Below are positions 1-9,451 of a stretch of 64,000 nucleotides of DNA, in pieces. The translations under genes and the position numbers were made by a program. Positions within the stretch are counted from its first letter, which is position 1. Each line of letters begins with the position of its first letter. Source of the DNA: Thiocapsa roseopersicina (lineage in GTDB: Bacteria > Pseudomonadota > Gammaproteobacteria > Chromatiales > Chromatiaceae); assembly GCF_900106925.1 (NCBI RefSeq), contig NZ_FNNZ01000010.1, positions 62,001-126,000 on the forward strand, written 5' to 3'. A model generated the notes under the pieces. It saw only the letters and a list, made by a program, of their open reading frames with translations, was not told the DNA's origin and made no database searches.

Positions 1-945
1 GCCGTAGCCCGGGATGATGATGACGCGGTTGGCGTCCTCCATCCAGTAGACGGCATCCTCGACCGCGGCCGACTTCACGCCCTTGCCGGCTGCGACCGCA
101 CCCGCGCTGTCCTCGCCGCCGCTGTCCGAGCCGAAACCGCCGAAGACGACGTTGAGGATCGAGCGGTTCATCGCCTTGCACATGATGTAGGAGAGGATCG
201 CGCCCGAGCAGCCGACCAAGGCACCGACGATGATCAGCAGGTTGTTGTGCAAGGTAAAGCCGGTCGCGGCCGCAGCCCAACCCGAATAGCTGTTGAGCAT
301 CGAGATGATGACCGGCATGTCCGCACCGCCGATCGGGATGATCAGGGTCACGCCGAGGGTGAAGGCGAGCAGGGTCATGAGGGTCAGCGAGATCAAGCTG
401 CCGGTCATGGCGAAATGCACGGCCAGGGCGAGGGTTGCGATCCCCAGCAGCGCATTGAGCAGATGCTGGCCCTTGAACTTGACCGGACTGCCGCTCAACA
501 GACCTTGCAGCTTGCCGAAGGCGATGACCGAGCCGGTGAAGGTGATGGCACCGATGACCACCCCCGCGGAGATCTCGCCCATCAGCAGCGCGTTCAGCTC
601 GCCCGCGCCGCGCTTGGTGAGGAAGGTCCCGATGGCGACCATGACCGCCGCCATACCGACGAAACTGTGCAGGGCCGCCACCAACTGCGGCATGGCGGTC
701 ATCTGGATGCGCAGGGCCACGATGACGCCGATGACGGCGCCCAGCGTCATGCCGACGATGATGAATCCATAGGACTGGACCTGATCGCCCATCAGGGTCG
801 CGACGACGGCGATCAGCATGCCGAGCATGCCGTAGAGGTTGCCGCGCCGGGCCGATGCCGGATGGGTCAAGCCCTTGAGGGCCAGGATAAAGAGTACGGC
901 GGAGACCAGATAGGCCACCGCCTGGAGATTCACGGAAAGCGTCAT
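1..945 (-). CDS. pntB: NAD(P) transhydrogenase subunit beta, 3' end outside window
   Basis: This is the N-terminal part of the membrane subunit of proton-translocating NAD(P)+ transhydrogenase, which couples hydride transfer from NADH to NADP+ with proton entry. The start ATG is at 945, and the protein begins MTLSVNLQAVAYLVSAVLF followed by a run of hydrophobic segments typical of PntB. The frame is still open at base 1, so the NADP-binding C-terminal domain lies outside. It begins 12 bases after the stop of the small alpha-2 subunit gene, so the three pnt genes form one operon transcribed leftward. In a phototroph the complex would supply NADPH for biosynthesis. The family call is secure. 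Confidence 0.95.
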   Translation of the reverse strand, partial: MTLSVNLQAVAYLVSAVLFILALKGLTHPASARRGNLYGMLGMLIAVVATLMGDQVQSYGFIIVGMTLGAVIGVIVALRIQMTAMPQLVAALHSFVGMAAVMVAIGTFLTKRGAGELNALLMGEISAGVVIGAITFTGSVIAFGKLQGLLSGSPVKFKGQHLLNALLGIATLALAVHFAMTGSLISLTLMTLLAFTLGVTLIIPIGGADMPVIISMLNSYSGWAAAATGFTLHNNLLIIVGALVGCSGAILSYIMCKAMNRSILNVVFGGFGSDSGGEDSAGAVAAGKGVKSAAVEDAVYWMEDANRVIIIPGYG

Positions 946-957
946 GACGGCCTGTCC

Positions 958-1254
958 TTACTTTTTCTTCTTGAACATCGAGAGCATCCGGTGTGTCACC
1001 AGGAAGCCGCCGAAGACATTGATGGACGCCAGGAGCACGGCGATGAAGCCGATGATCTGGGTGAAGAGCCCCGCCTCGGGATCGCCGGCGACGAGCAGGG
1101 CGCCGACCAGGACGATACCCGAGATGGCGTTGGTGAGCGCCACCAGCGGGGTGTGCAGCGAGGGCGTGACGCCCCAGACCACCCAGTAGCCGATGAAGCA
1201 GGCCAGAACAAAGACATAGAGGGCAACGAGCGAGGGATCGAGTGCCTCGGGCAT
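958..1254 (-). CDS. pntAB: NAD(P) transhydrogenase subunit alpha-2 (membrane part)
   Basis: This 98-residue protein consists almost entirely of transmembrane helices (about residues 8-30, 35-58 and 62-85) and ends in a four-lysine tail. It corresponds to the C-terminal membrane domain of E. coli PntA, here a separate polypeptide as in Rhodospirillum rubrum. Its ATG at 1254 is clear. It sits between pntAA and pntB in the same orientation. It contributes to the proton channel together with PntB. Confidence 0.93.
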   Translation of the reverse strand: MPEALDPSLVALYVFVLACFIGYWVVWGVTPSLHTPLVALTNAISGIVLVGALLVAGDPEAGLFTQIIGFIAVLLASINVFGGFLVTHRMLSMFKKKK

Positions 1255-1374
1255 AGGGGTAACTCCGGTTGGACGGTGATCATGGGCGCGTCGCCGATGA
1301 TCCCTGGTCAGTCATCGCAGAAAACGCGTTCGGACCGCAAAGCTGTCTTTGCGGCCCGATGTCTCGGATCGATC

Positions 1375-2472
1375 TCAGGTCGAGGGCTTCACCAGCATGG
1401 CGGCCGTGATGTCGTCCTCGGCGAGGTCCTTGAGGACGGGGCCGGACTCGCTCGGGGTGAACATGATCTCGATCAGATTGGCGAGGTTGCGGGCGTAGAA
1501 GGCGCTCGCGTCCGCCGGCACCAAGGCGGGGAAGTTGGTCAGACCGACGATGGTCACGCCGTGGCGCTCGACGATCTCGCCCGCGACCGTCAGGGGGCAG
1601 TTGCCGCCGTTGGCCGCGGCCAGATCGACGATGACCGAGCCCGGACGCATGCGTTTGACGACCTCCTCCGTCACCAGGACCGGGGCCGGGCGACAAGGGA
1701 TCAGGGCCGTGGTGATGATGACGTGGGCCTTGGCAAGCTGGTCGCTCAAGGCGGCTTGCTGCTTGGCCTTCGCCTCCTCGGAGAGCTCTTTGGCATAACC
1801 GCCTTCGCCCGAGCCGCTTTCACCCAGGTCCAGCTCGATCGGCTTGGCGCCCAGGGAGCGGATCTGCTCTTGGGTCTCGGGGCGCACGTCGTAGGCGTAA
1901 ACATCGGCGCCGAGTCGGCGCGCGGTGGCGATCGCCTGAAGCCCCGCGACACCCACGCCCAAAACGACCAGCCGGGCCGGCTTCGCGGAACCCGCGGAGG
2001 TCATCATCATGGGCAGGAAACGGCCGTAGCGGGCCGCCGCCTCGAGGGTCGCGCGATAACCGGCGATATTGCTCTGCGAGGACAGGGCATCCATGGACTG
2101 GGCGCGCGAGGTGCGCGGCATCCGCTCCATCCCGAGGACCCGGACCCCTTTGGCGAGCATGGCCGAGAGGATCTCGTCTTCCCCGCAACTCTCCAGCAGA
2201 CCGACATAAAGGCCGCCCGGGCGCACAGCCTCGACGTCCGCAGCATCGGGGCGACGCACCTTCAGCAAGAGGTCCACGTCGAAAGCGCCGGCGCGGTCGG
2301 TCAGCTGCGCGCCCGCCGCAGCGTACTCGCCGTCGGGGTAGCCGGCACGCACCCCGGCGCCTGCCTCGACCATCACCTCGAAACCCTTACCGATCAGCTT
2401 CTTGACCACTTCCGGGATGGAGGCCACGCGGGTCTCGCCGGGGGCGGACTCCAAGGGAATTCCGATCTTCAT
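1375..2472 (-). CDS. pntAA: NAD(P) transhydrogenase subunit alpha-1 (NAD-binding)
   Basis: This 365-residue soluble subunit begins MKIGIPLESAPGETRVA and has the alanine-dehydrogenase/PNT fold. A Rossmann segment around residues 165-190 carries the glycine pattern GVGVAGLQAIATARRLGADV, which binds NAD(H). The sequence SQSNIAGYRA is a conserved PNT motif. The protein stops without membrane helices, so the alpha chain is split into two genes. The 120-base gap to pntAB holds no other gene. It is the first gene of the pnt operon. Confidence 0.95.
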   Translation of the reverse strand: MKIGIPLESAPGETRVASIPEVVKKLIGKGFEVMVEAGAGVRAGYPDGEYAAAGAQLTDRAGAFDVDLLLKVRRPDAADVEAVRPGGLYVGLLESCGEDEILSAMLAKGVRVLGMERMPRTSRAQSMDALSSQSNIAGYRATLEAAARYGRFLPMMMTSAGSAKPARLVVLGVGVAGLQAIATARRLGADVYAYDVRPETQEQIRSLGAKPIELDLGESGSGEGGYAKELSEEAKAKQQAALSDQLAKAHVIITTALIPCRPAPVLVTEEVVKRMRPGSVIVDLAAANGGNCPLTVAGEIVERHGVTIVGLTNFPALVPADASAFYARNLANLIEIMFTPSESGPVLKDLAEDDITAAMLVKPST

Positions 2473-2608
2473 CGCTCTATCGTCCTATCCGCAAGTCGGC
2501 CGCCCGCGAGCGGCAAAAACCGACGCATTATGGGTGCGGGAATCCGTCGCCGCAACCACCGCGGGGACGCCGGGAGCGGGAATCGCCCCGAGCCGCGGCC
2601 TGCTCGGC

Positions 2609-3424
2609 TCAGCGCTCCCCGCTCCCGCGCAGCGCCTTGATGATGTGCGAGGAGATCTCCTCGATCGACTGACTGGTGGTATTGAGCACCGGGATCTGGA
2701 GTCGCTTGTAGATCTGAGTCGCCATCCGGATGTCCTCCTGACAACGCTCCAGAGATGCGTAACCACTGCCGGGGCGGCGCTCTTCACGAATCAATTGCAG
2801 GCGCTGCGGATCGATGGTGAGCGCGAAGAGCTTGTGGCGACAATCCCACACCAGCTGAGGGACATCCCCGCGCTCGAAGTCCTCTTCGGTGACCGGATAG
2901 TTGGCCGAGCGCAGACCGTAGTGCATGGCAAGATACAGACAGGTCGGCGTTTTTCCCGAGCGCGAGACACCGATCAGGACAACATCGGCGCGATGAAAAT
3001 TGTCCGGCCGTATCCCGTCGTCGTTGGCCATGGCGAAATTGATCGCCTCGATCCGCTTGGTGTAGTAGCTCGGCTTGGTGATGGCGTGGCTTCGCCCGGA
3101 TTTTCGGCTCGGCGGAACGCCCAGCTCCACGGAAAGCGGCTCGACGAAGCCCTCGAAGAGCTCGACGTAGTAGCAGTTGCCGCTCTCCAGGATCGCCCGG
3201 ATCTCGTTGTTGAGCATGGTGGCGAAGACGATCGGGCGCACCCCGTCGCGGTCTGCAGCCTCCTGCATCCGCTGCGTCAATGCCTTGGCGCGCAGGTCGG
3301 TGTTGATGTAAGGCATATAGACCTGCTCGAAGTCGATGGTGTCGAACTGCGACAGCAGGCTGTGGCCGAGCGTCTCGGCGGTGATGCCGGTGCTCTCTGA
3401 GACAAAGAAGACGGTACGGTTCAT
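2609..3424 (-). CDS. ppsR: Phosphoenolpyruvate synthase regulatory protein (kinase/phosphorylase)
   Basis: This 271-residue protein of the DUF299/PSRP family is a bifunctional serine/threonine kinase and pyrophosphorylase that switches PEP synthase off and on. The start MNRTVFFVSESTG matches the family N-terminus, so the ATG at 3424 is preferred over an upstream start; a GGAG precedes it. The P-loop GVSRSGKTPTCLYLA lies near residue 150. PEP synthase itself is not in the window. The gene is read leftward toward pntAA and is separated from it by 136 bases. Confidence 0.95.
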   Translation of the reverse strand: MNRTVFFVSESTGITAETLGHSLLSQFDTIDFEQVYMPYINTDLRAKALTQRMQEAADRDGVRPIVFATMLNNEIRAILESGNCYYVELFEGFVEPLSVELGVPPSRKSGRSHAITKPSYYTKRIEAINFAMANDDGIRPDNFHRADVVLIGVSRSGKTPTCLYLAMHYGLRSANYPVTEEDFERGDVPQLVWDCRHKLFALTIDPQRLQLIREERRPGSGYASLERCQEDIRMATQIYKRLQIPVLNTTSQSIEEISSHIIKALRGSGER

Positions 3425-3630
3425 AGGCTCCGACGGAGTGATGCAAGTCAATGCAGTCTATATTGGAATTTGGTGATATGGGGAACCGCTGATCCCGGCA
3501 GCACCTCGACGCGACACCCAGGCCGGATGCGCCGGATGATCCGAGAACGATGTCGGTCGGCACGCCGACCAATCTTCGCCGAGCCGGCAGGCCACCCGGC
3601 CGGCCCACTCACAGGCCGAGGAGCTTCCCG

Positions 3631-4086
3631 ATGCCCAAGATCAACAACGACCACGCGCTGCGCGATGCCCTCAACGGACTCGACGCGCAGCAACAACGCA
3701 TTCTCGGCTCCCGCTTCGCCCATCACGTCATGCAGTTGAGCAAAGACGAGCGGGTCAACCGCGCCATCGAAACCGGGATGCGCGAACAAGCCGCCTCGGG
3801 CGAGCTGGAAGACGCCTTCAAGGCCGCCAAGGCGTACGCAACCAAGACCTACACCGACTGCGGCAAAGACACCGATTGGCTGGCCCAAGCCGACCATTTC
3901 GTCGCCGCCTCCGCCGCGGCAGCCCTGACGCCCGATGCGCTCCTGACCGAGAAGCAGAACCGCGCATGGAAGGCCGCCATGCAGGCCCGCATGGCCGTCA
4001 ACTGCACACTGATCGAGGAGGACGACGCGCCCGAGACATCCGAGGCCGAGCATCAGTACGCGCTGGCCGAGACATTCTTGGGCTGA
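3631..4086 (+). CDS. Hypothetical protein, 151 aa
   Basis: I do not recognise this protein. It starts MPKINNDHALRDALNGLD at an ATG preceded by GAGGAG, which decides the start over an upstream in-frame ATG at 3550. It is soluble, rich in alanine and charged residues, and looks mostly helical. No signal peptide or membrane segment is visible. It is divergent from ppsR and convergent with hypC, 46 bases beyond its stop. A link with hydrogenase maturation is only positional. Confidence 0.75.
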   Translation: MPKINNDHALRDALNGLDAQQQRILGSRFAHHVMQLSKDERVNRAIETGMREQAASGELEDAFKAAKAYATKTYTDCGKDTDWLAQADHFVAASAAAALTPDALLTEKQNRAWKAAMQARMAVNCTLIEEDDAPETSEAEHQYALAETFLG

Positions 4087-4132
4087 GCCTACACGGCGGC
4101 CGGGGCGTCCGCTCGGGCACCCCGCCCGTCGG

Positions 4133-4378
4133 TCAAACCTCGACCCGATCGCCGTCCTGCGCCGCGAGGATCGCGTCATAGATCTCCCAAGCCGCGGCCG
4201 CCTCGTCCTCGCTCATCCGACTGATCGCATGGCCCAGATGGACCACGACATAGTCGCCGACGCCGATCGTCTCGTCCTGGAGCATGAAGAGATTGACCTC
4301 GCGCTCCGCGCCCTTCGCCGTGCAACGGGCCACGAAGCCGTCGACGGACTGGATCTGCATCGGGATACCAAGACACAT
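4133..4378 (-). CDS. hypC: HypC/HupF-family hydrogenase maturation chaperone
   Basis: This 81-residue protein starts MCLGIPMQI, the hallmark of HypC/HybG/HupF chaperones, in which Cys2 binds the Fe(CN)2CO precursor and the large subunit. The biochemically required Met-Cys start places the ATG at 4378; an in-frame TTG two codons upstream is therefore unlikely to be used. It also shows the GVGDYVVVHLGHAI core of the family. It is divergent from the hydrogenase protease gene at 4502. No other hyp gene or structural hydrogenase gene is in the window, so the exact paralogue (HypC or HupF) is uncertain. Confidence 0.9.
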   Translation of the reverse strand: MCLGIPMQIQSVDGFVARCTAKGAEREVNLFMLQDETIGVGDYVVVHLGHAISRMSEDEAAAAWEIYDAILAAQDGDRVEV

Positions 4379-4501
4379 GGACAAGCCCCCAAGGGAAGTC
4401 GATCATGGCAAGGCAGGCTAAGCCGCACCGCGAGCACCCGCAAGGACTCAGATCAAACGATCGTACGATCACCCCTCATCAGCCCGAGAAGGCCCACCGC
4501 C

Positions 4502-4972
4502 GTGCAACCAACTACACTCATCCTCGGCCTCGGCAATGTCCTCATGACCGACGAGGCGGTCGGCGCGGAGGTCGTTCGCCAACTTGAGCAGGAGAGCGAT
4601 CCGGACGCACCCCTCGTGTTCATCGACGGCGGCACCCTGAGCTTCACGCTCGCCCTGCCGATCGGGGACTGTCCGCGACTGATCGTCGTCGATGCGGCCG
4701 CGATGGGCGAACCGCCCGGCAGCGTCCGGGTCTTCGAGGGCGAGGCGATGGATCGCCAGCTCAGCGTCAATGCCAAGACCGTCCACGAGGTTAGTCTCTC
4801 CGACCTGATGGACATCGCACGCCTCACCGACACGCTTCCCCTCAAGCGCGCCCTGATCGGCATCGAGCCCGGATTCGTCGGCTGGGGCGACCGGCTGACA
4901 CCCGCGGTCGAGGCGGCGATACCCGACGCCATCGCGCGGATCCGCTCGCTCCTCGATCGCTGGAGCGCCTAA
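4502..4972 (+). CDS. Hydrogenase maturation protease (HyaD/HupD family)
   Basis: This 156-residue endopeptidase removes the C-terminal extension of the large subunit of a NiFe hydrogenase after nickel insertion. It begins (V)QPTTLILGLGNVLMTDEAVG at a GTG, because no ATG precedes the GLGN motif closely. The nickel-sensing residues of HybD have counterparts here: Glu in MTDEAVG, Asp in IVVDAA and His in KTVHEVS. A GAGAAGG lies about 12 bases upstream of the GTG. It is divergent from hypC with a shared 123-base promoter region. The substrate hydrogenase must lie elsewhere. Confidence 0.88.
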   Translation: MQPTTLILGLGNVLMTDEAVGAEVVRQLEQESDPDAPLVFIDGGTLSFTLALPIGDCPRLIVVDAAAMGEPPGSVRVFEGEAMDRQLSVNAKTVHEVSLSDLMDIARLTDTLPLKRALIGIEPGFVGWGDRLTPAVEAAIPDAIARIRSLLDRWSA

Positions 4973-5145
4973 AGCTCGACAGGCATCCGCGCGACGGATC
5001 CGGTCGGGATGAGCCGGCCTGCGATCGCCCACGCCTTCGCCCAAAAATCCTTGCTTTGTGTACGATTTGGTTTTATCGTCCGAGAGCACGATCCGTTTAC
5101 ATTCGCGGCGTGCCATCACCAAACCGCAAACGAGGATCAGCCTAC

Positions 5146-5427
5146 ATGCGACCCACGACGATTCGCGCTCTCTCGGCCTTTGCTCTTTCCACAGCCACGA
5201 TCACCCTCGCGCTCAGCGCCCCGGTCTTCGCCGCGTCCGCATGCAAGGGCCTGGAAGAAGCGGTATGCGGGACTACGGAGGCATGCCGCTGGCAGGCTGG
5301 TTATACACGAAAAGACGGAATCGAGGTCACAAGCCACTGCCGCAGCACGGGGAAAGCGAAAGCGGCAGCACCGCAGACGCCAGCTCCTGAAGCGGCTGCC
5401 GCGGACGGTGCCGATAAGGCATCCTGA
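5146..5427 (+). CDS. Small secreted cysteine-containing protein
   Basis: This 93-residue protein has a clear Sec signal peptide (MRPTTIRALSAFALSTATIT, then a hydrophobic run cleaved near VFA-AS). The mature part has four cysteines in the pattern CKGLEEAVC...EAC...HC and a motif GYTRKDG, followed by an alanine-rich tail. The Cys spacing suggests two disulphides in the periplasm. An upstream GAGGAT supports the ATG. I recall similar short CKGL...CRW...YTRKDG proteins from proteobacteria but know no function for them. Confidence 0.75.
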   Translation: MRPTTIRALSAFALSTATITLALSAPVFAASACKGLEEAVCGTTEACRWQAGYTRKDGIEVTSHCRSTGKAKAAAPQTPAPEAAAADGADKAS

Positions 5428-5590
5428 CCGATCGCCCGGGCAGCTCCGTCGGCGCCGTGCTTTCCGGGTCACCGGGGTGGCTCGATCGGGGCGGCTCGAT
5501 CCGAACAGGTCGGCGGGGCGGGCCTGATTCGGCAGGAATCGACGGGCGGCAGCGGCGGGACCGAAACGCCCCCTGCTGCCGGACCCGGCG

Positions 5591-6046
5591 TTACCGATCT
5601 CCGACCGTCGGTTGCTCCCGATGCCGGGCCGGATGGTCGCCGAGCTCGCCCGCCTTCACATGCAGGGCGTAGAGGACATCCTCGTCGGCGATATGATCGA
5701 TCAACCAATCCTGGGTCATCTCCAAGGCCCGATCCGCGAGCTCCTGACCGGGACCGAACGTCCGCAGATCGTTCTCCAGCTCATCCAAGCGCCGCATGAA
5801 GGCGACATGCTGTCTGAGGTGCGCGTCGAGATCCGGATAGTCGTGCCTGCGCATGAAGTCTTCTTCGGTGGAGAAGTGGGTCTCCGCGTAGCTCCGCATG
5901 AAGACAACGGCATCGATCACGCCGGTCTTGGCCTCGCGGTCCAGGATCGCTTCGTAGAGCTCATGCGACGCGGCGAAGAAGCCTTGATGCTGTCGGTCGA
6001 TCTCCTCGATCCCGATGCTGTAGATATCGGACCACTCTCTTAACAT
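5591..6046 (-). CDS. Bacteriohemerythrin
   Basis: This 151-residue four-helix protein carries the non-haem di-iron ligand set: His in DRQHQGF, His and Glu in HFSTEEDF, the paired His of HLRQHVAF, and His/Asp in HIADED. It starts MLREWSDIYSIGIEEID, the usual bacteriohemerythrin start, so the ATG at 6046 preceded by AAGGGG is preferred. Such proteins bind O2 reversibly and serve in oxygen sensing or delivery. It stands alone. The 240 bases on its 5' side contain no gene. Confidence 0.93.
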   Translation of the reverse strand: MLREWSDIYSIGIEEIDRQHQGFFAASHELYEAILDREAKTGVIDAVVFMRSYAETHFSTEEDFMRRHDYPDLDAHLRQHVAFMRRLDELENDLRTFGPGQELADRALEMTQDWLIDHIADEDVLYALHVKAGELGDHPARHREQPTVGDR

Positions 6047-6286
6047 TGAAACCCCTTCGGAGTTGGAAGCGCATCGCACGGATGGGATCGAGCCGGGTCG
6101 TCGATCCCGGGCGGCATCGTCGGTTCGATGAGGCCTGCTCGAGTCCGCCGTTCGCAGCTCCGGACGCAACACCGCTCATCGGAGCGAAAACACCTCATCA
6201 GGCGGATCGAAGCATCAGGCTCATCTTGGCCGGGAGTCTAGCACAGGCCGGCTCGAGCGCTGACCGGGCCCCGAGCGCCCGGGGCT

Positions 6287-6970
6287 TCAGAGCGACCCCC
6301 AAGAACCGCGCCGACGACGGAAGCTCAGGTGCGGCAAGAACAAGCCGATCAGCACGCCGATGAGGATGACGCCGGCGCCGATCATGAACCAGCGCTGGCT
6401 GGTGCGGTTGCCGAGGTCGCGGTTGGCCTGCTCGAGGTCGGCGCGCTCGCGCGTGAGCTCGCTCACCTGGATGCGCAGACGCTCTCGGTCGCTGGTGATG
6501 TCGAGGATATTGGTCGAGGCATGGCGAATGGTGGCCAGCTCCTGTTCGAGCCGCACCTTCTCGCGCTGCACGACCTGGAAGTCGTTATCGAGCCGGTCGT
6601 ACGCCGCCTGCAGCGCCCCGAGCCTCGCGGCCAGCGTGTCCGGCTCGCCCTGCAGCTCAACCAAGCGCTTCTCGAGCTCGATGACACGGTTGCGCGCGGC
6701 AGGCTCGTCCTGCAGCTCACGCTCGAGCACATAACCGACGGTCCCGTCCTCGGTACGCACGCGCGCGTATTCGGTCGCCTTGTTCACGCTGACGACGTCC
6801 ACCGGCGTACCGCTCGGCAGCATGCGGATGATGCGATAGCGGTTGCTCTCGCCCGTGCGCAAGGTGACCTCGAGGGAGTCCGTCACATAGCGCATCGCGG
6901 CGCATACCGGCGGGATCTGCGCGGAGTGGATGCTCAGGAGCAGGACGAAGAGGAGCGCGGAACGTCTCAC
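6287..6970 (-). CDS. Membrane-anchored SH3-domain coiled-coil protein (TIGR04211/YgiM type)
   Basis: This 227-residue protein has an N-terminal signal peptide (about residues 1-24) and a bacterial SH3 domain (about 27-90, with LEVTLRTGESNRYRIIRML). A long coiled coil follows (about 95-185). One transmembrane helix (WFMIGAGVILIGVLIGLFL, about 193-211) precedes a basic tail. The order matches the TIGR04211/YgiM family. It would be periplasmic and anchored by its C-terminus. The family is thought to act in the cell envelope; its reaction is unknown. It lies downstream of argF, 114 bases away. Confidence 0.85.
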   Translation of the reverse strand: MRRSALLFVLLLSIHSAQIPPVCAAMRYVTDSLEVTLRTGESNRYRIIRMLPSGTPVDVVSVNKATEYARVRTEDGTVGYVLERELQDEPAARNRVIELEKRLVELQGEPDTLAARLGALQAAYDRLDNDFQVVQREKVRLEQELATIRHASTNILDITSDRERLRIQVSELTRERADLEQANRDLGNRTSQRWFMIGAGVILIGVLIGLFLPHLSFRRRRGSWGSL

Positions 6971-7084
6971 GGGGCATCCTCGGCGAGGCGTAGGTCGAAC
7001 GTGAGCAGTCTCGCGACCGTGCCGAGCGGTCGCGTCGGGCCAGCGAAAACGGCAAGTTACACCAGGGCCCGGCGCCTGTCATCC

Positions 7085-8011
7085 TCAAGGCAGCAGGAGA
7101 AATTCCAGCAGCGCTTTTTGGGCGTGGAGCCGGTTTTCGGCTTCATCCCAGACCACGGATCTGGGGCCGTCGATGACGGAGGCGGCCACCTCTTCGCCCC
7201 GATGTGCCGGCAAACAATGCATGAAGAGTGCGTCGGGCGCGGTCCGCGACATGACGGCCTCATCCACCTGGAAGGGCGCGAACAGGGCCTCGCGTTTCGC
7301 CTGCTCCTCTTCCTGGCCCATGCTGGCCCAGACATCGGTCACGACCAGATCCGCCCCCTCGGCGGCCTCCTGCGGATCGCGCAGAATGCTGCAACGCCCT
7401 TGGACCGCGGCGAGCAGATCGGGATCCGGATCGAACCCTTCCGGACAGGCAATCCTCAGCTCGAAATCGAACACCTGTGCCGCCTCCATGAAGGAGTGGC
7501 ACATGTTGTTGCCGTCGCCGATCCAGGTGACGCGTCGACCGCGGATATCGCCGCGATGCTCGTAATAGGTCTGCATGTCGGCCAGCAGCTGACAGGGATG
7601 CAGACGGTCGGTCAGGCCGTTGATGACGGGGACGCGGGAATTCGCTGCGAAACGCTCGACGATGTCGTGATCGAAGGTCCGGATCATGACCGCGTCGACC
7701 ATCCGCGAGAGCACCCGCGCACTGTCCTCGATCGGCTCGCCGCGACCCAGTTGGGTGTCGCGCGGCGAGAGGAACAAGGCGTGACCGCCGAGCTGAACCA
7801 TGCCGACCTCGAAGGACACCCGGGTGCGGGTCGAGGATTTCTCGAAGATCATCGCCAGGGTACGGTTCGGGAACGGCCGATAATCCTCGCCGGATTTCAA
7901 CATTCGCTTGAGCTCGGTGCCTCGCGCGATCAATCCGCGGGCCTCTTCGGCACTCAGATCGAGCAGGGACAGAAAGTGTCGGCAGTGTGTCTGATCGGCA
8001 TCCATGGACAT
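7085..8011 (-). CDS. argF: Ornithine carbamoyltransferase
   Basis: This 308-residue enzyme makes citrulline from ornithine and carbamoyl phosphate in arginine synthesis. It has the carbamoyl-phosphate loop [10 protein letters not shown], the HPCQLLAD motif and the ornithine/catalytic motif [12 protein letters not shown] place the start at the ATG at 8011 ([10 protein letters not shown]), six bases after GGGAG; a longer frame would overlap argD. It starts 22 bases after the argD stop, so the two form an arginine operon. Confidence 0.95.
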   Translation of the reverse strand: MSMDADQTHCRHFLSLLDLSAEEARGLIARGTELKRMLKSGEDYRPFPNRTLAMIFEKSSTRTRVSFEVGMVQLGGHALFLSPRDTQLGRGEPIEDSARVLSRMVDAVMIRTFDHDIVERFAANSRVPVINGLTDRLHPCQLLADMQTYYEHRGDIRGRRVTWIGDGNNMCHSFMEAAQVFDFELRIACPEGFDPDPDLLAAVQGRCSILRDPQEAAEGADLVVTDVWASMGQEEEQAKREALFAPFQVDEAVMSRTAPDALFMHCLPAHRGEEVAASVIDGPRSVVWDEAENRLHAQKALLEFLLLP

Positions 8012-8033
8012 CGTCTCTCCCGCGGGGCGTTGC

Positions 8034-9212
8034 TCAGGCATCGCTCAGCCAGCGCTTGACCAGGGTCGTCAGCCCTTCGAGAAGGTGGTCGGCCTCGGAA
8101 CGGGCCAGGATCAGTGGCGGCAGAAGCCGGATAACGCGCTCCGCCGTCACGTTGATCAGCAGGCCGGCCTCAAGCGCCTGTCCGACCAGATCGGCGCAGG
8201 GGCGATCCAGCTCGATCCCCAGCATCAAACCCCGCCCCCGCACCTCGACCACGCCCGGCACGTCGTTCAAGGCGGTGCGGAAACCGTCGAGCAGATAGGC
8301 ACCTTGCTCGGCCGCATTGGCGATCAGGTCCTCGGCAACAATCGTCTCGAGCACGGCACGCGCTGCCCGGCAAACCAGCGGGTTGCCCCCGAAGGTCGAG
8401 CCGTGCGAGCCCGGTCCGAAGACCTCGGCCGCCGCCCCGCGGGCAAGACAAGCGCCGATCGGCACCCCGTTGGCGAGGCCCTTGGCCAGGGTGACCACGT
8501 CGGGGAGGGTCCCGCCGTGCTCATGCCCGAACCACCGCCCGGTGCGCCCCATTCCGGTCTGGATCTCGTCGCAAATCAAGAGCCAGCCGTGCCGATCGCA
8601 CAACTCGCGCAGACGCTGCCCGTAGTCCGGCGCCGGGATCCGGATGCCGCCCTCGCCCTGGATCGGCTCGACCAGAATGGCCACGATGTTCGGACGATTC
8701 GCCGCAGCGGTCTCGATCGCCTCGACGTCGTCGTAAGGAACCCGCACGAAGCCCTGCACGAGCGGCTCGAAGCCGGCTTGGACCTTGCGATTGCCGGTCG
8801 CCGACAGGGTGGCGAGGGTGCGCCCGTGGAAGCTGTTCTCGGCGACCAGGATCGCGGGATTCTCGACCCCGCGCCGGTGAGCATGCAGACGCGCGATCTT
8901 GATCGCGGCCTCGTTGGCCTCCGCACCGGAGTTGCCGAAGAAGACCCGATCCATGCCGGACATCTCGGTCAGCATCGCGCCGAGGCGCTCCTGCTCGGTA
9001 ATCCGGTACAGGTTCGAGGTGTGCACCAACAGCCCGGCCTGCTCGCAGATCGCATCGCGAACCGCCGGGTGCGCATGCCCGAGCCCGCACACGGCGATGC
9101 CCGAAAGCGCATCGAGATAACGCCGGCCTTCCGTATCCCACAGCCAAACGCCCTCGCCGCGCGCAAAGGCGACCGGCAAACGCTTATAGGTGGCCATCAA
9201 GGGTTCGGTCAT
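8034..9212 (-). CDS. argD: Acetylornithine aminotransferase
   Basis: This 392-residue PLP-dependent class III aminotransferase converts N-acetylglutamate semialdehyde to N-acetylornithine. The cofactor-binding pair is visible: Asp in [15 protein letters not shown] and the Schiff-base Lys in [28 protein letters not shown] is the usual phosphate-binding region. The start [14 protein letters not shown] at 9212 matches the family N-terminus. A strong rho-independent hairpin lies 32-66 bases upstream on the same strand, so expression may be attenuated. It is followed by argF. Confidence 0.95.
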   Translation of the reverse strand: MTEPLMATYKRLPVAFARGEGVWLWDTEGRRYLDALSGIAVCGLGHAHPAVRDAICEQAGLLVHTSNLYRITEQERLGAMLTEMSGMDRVFFGNSGAEANEAAIKIARLHAHRRGVENPAILVAENSFHGRTLATLSATGNRKVQAGFEPLVQGFVRVPYDDVEAIETAAANRPNIVAILVEPIQGEGGIRIPAPDYGQRLRELCDRHGWLLICDEIQTGMGRTGRWFGHEHGGTLPDVVTLAKGLANGVPIGACLARGAAAEVFGPGSHGSTFGGNPLVCRAARAVLETIVAEDLIANAAEQGAYLLDGFRTALNDVPGVVEVRGRGLMLGIELDRPCADLVGQALEAGLLINVTAERVIRLLPPLILARSEADHLLEGLTTLVKRWLSDA

Positions 9213-9243
9213 TGCGGCAGACCCCGCTGCGTCTCCGAAAAAC

Positions 9244-9278
9244 AAAAAAGGCGGTTCCTCCGCTAGGGAAACCGCCTC
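9244..9278 (-). terminator. Intrinsic terminator or attenuator in the argD leader
   Basis: Read on the minus strand, a GC-rich stem (GGCGGTT with a bulge, then CC, pairing with GGAACCGCC) closes a loop of about eight bases. TTTTTTG follows at once. It lies just upstream of the argD start with no gene between. It is either the end of a short upstream transcript or an attenuator for argDF. Confidence 0.7.
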
Positions 9279-9451
9279 TGCTCAAAGGCGAAGCCGGGGA
9301 ATATAGCGCGAAAAGAACCTTAGCGACAAGAACCCGAAACACCTGATCCTCGACGATCCCGAGCAAAGACCCGCTCAGCTGCAGGCAGGAGGAGCCGACC
9401 CGATCGTCGGACAATCTCCGAATGCATCGACACCGCGTTCCGAGTAGAGCA

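Noticed and set aside
247-2640. A 797-codon open frame opposite the pnt genes
   Set aside because: It is antisense to pntB, pntAB and pntAA, has His/Asp/Gly-rich nonsense composition and matches no protein type. It is a high-GC shadow frame.
9184-9414. A 76-codon frame upstream of argD
   Set aside because: It overlaps the argD start and the hairpin, and has no ribosome site or protein-like pattern.
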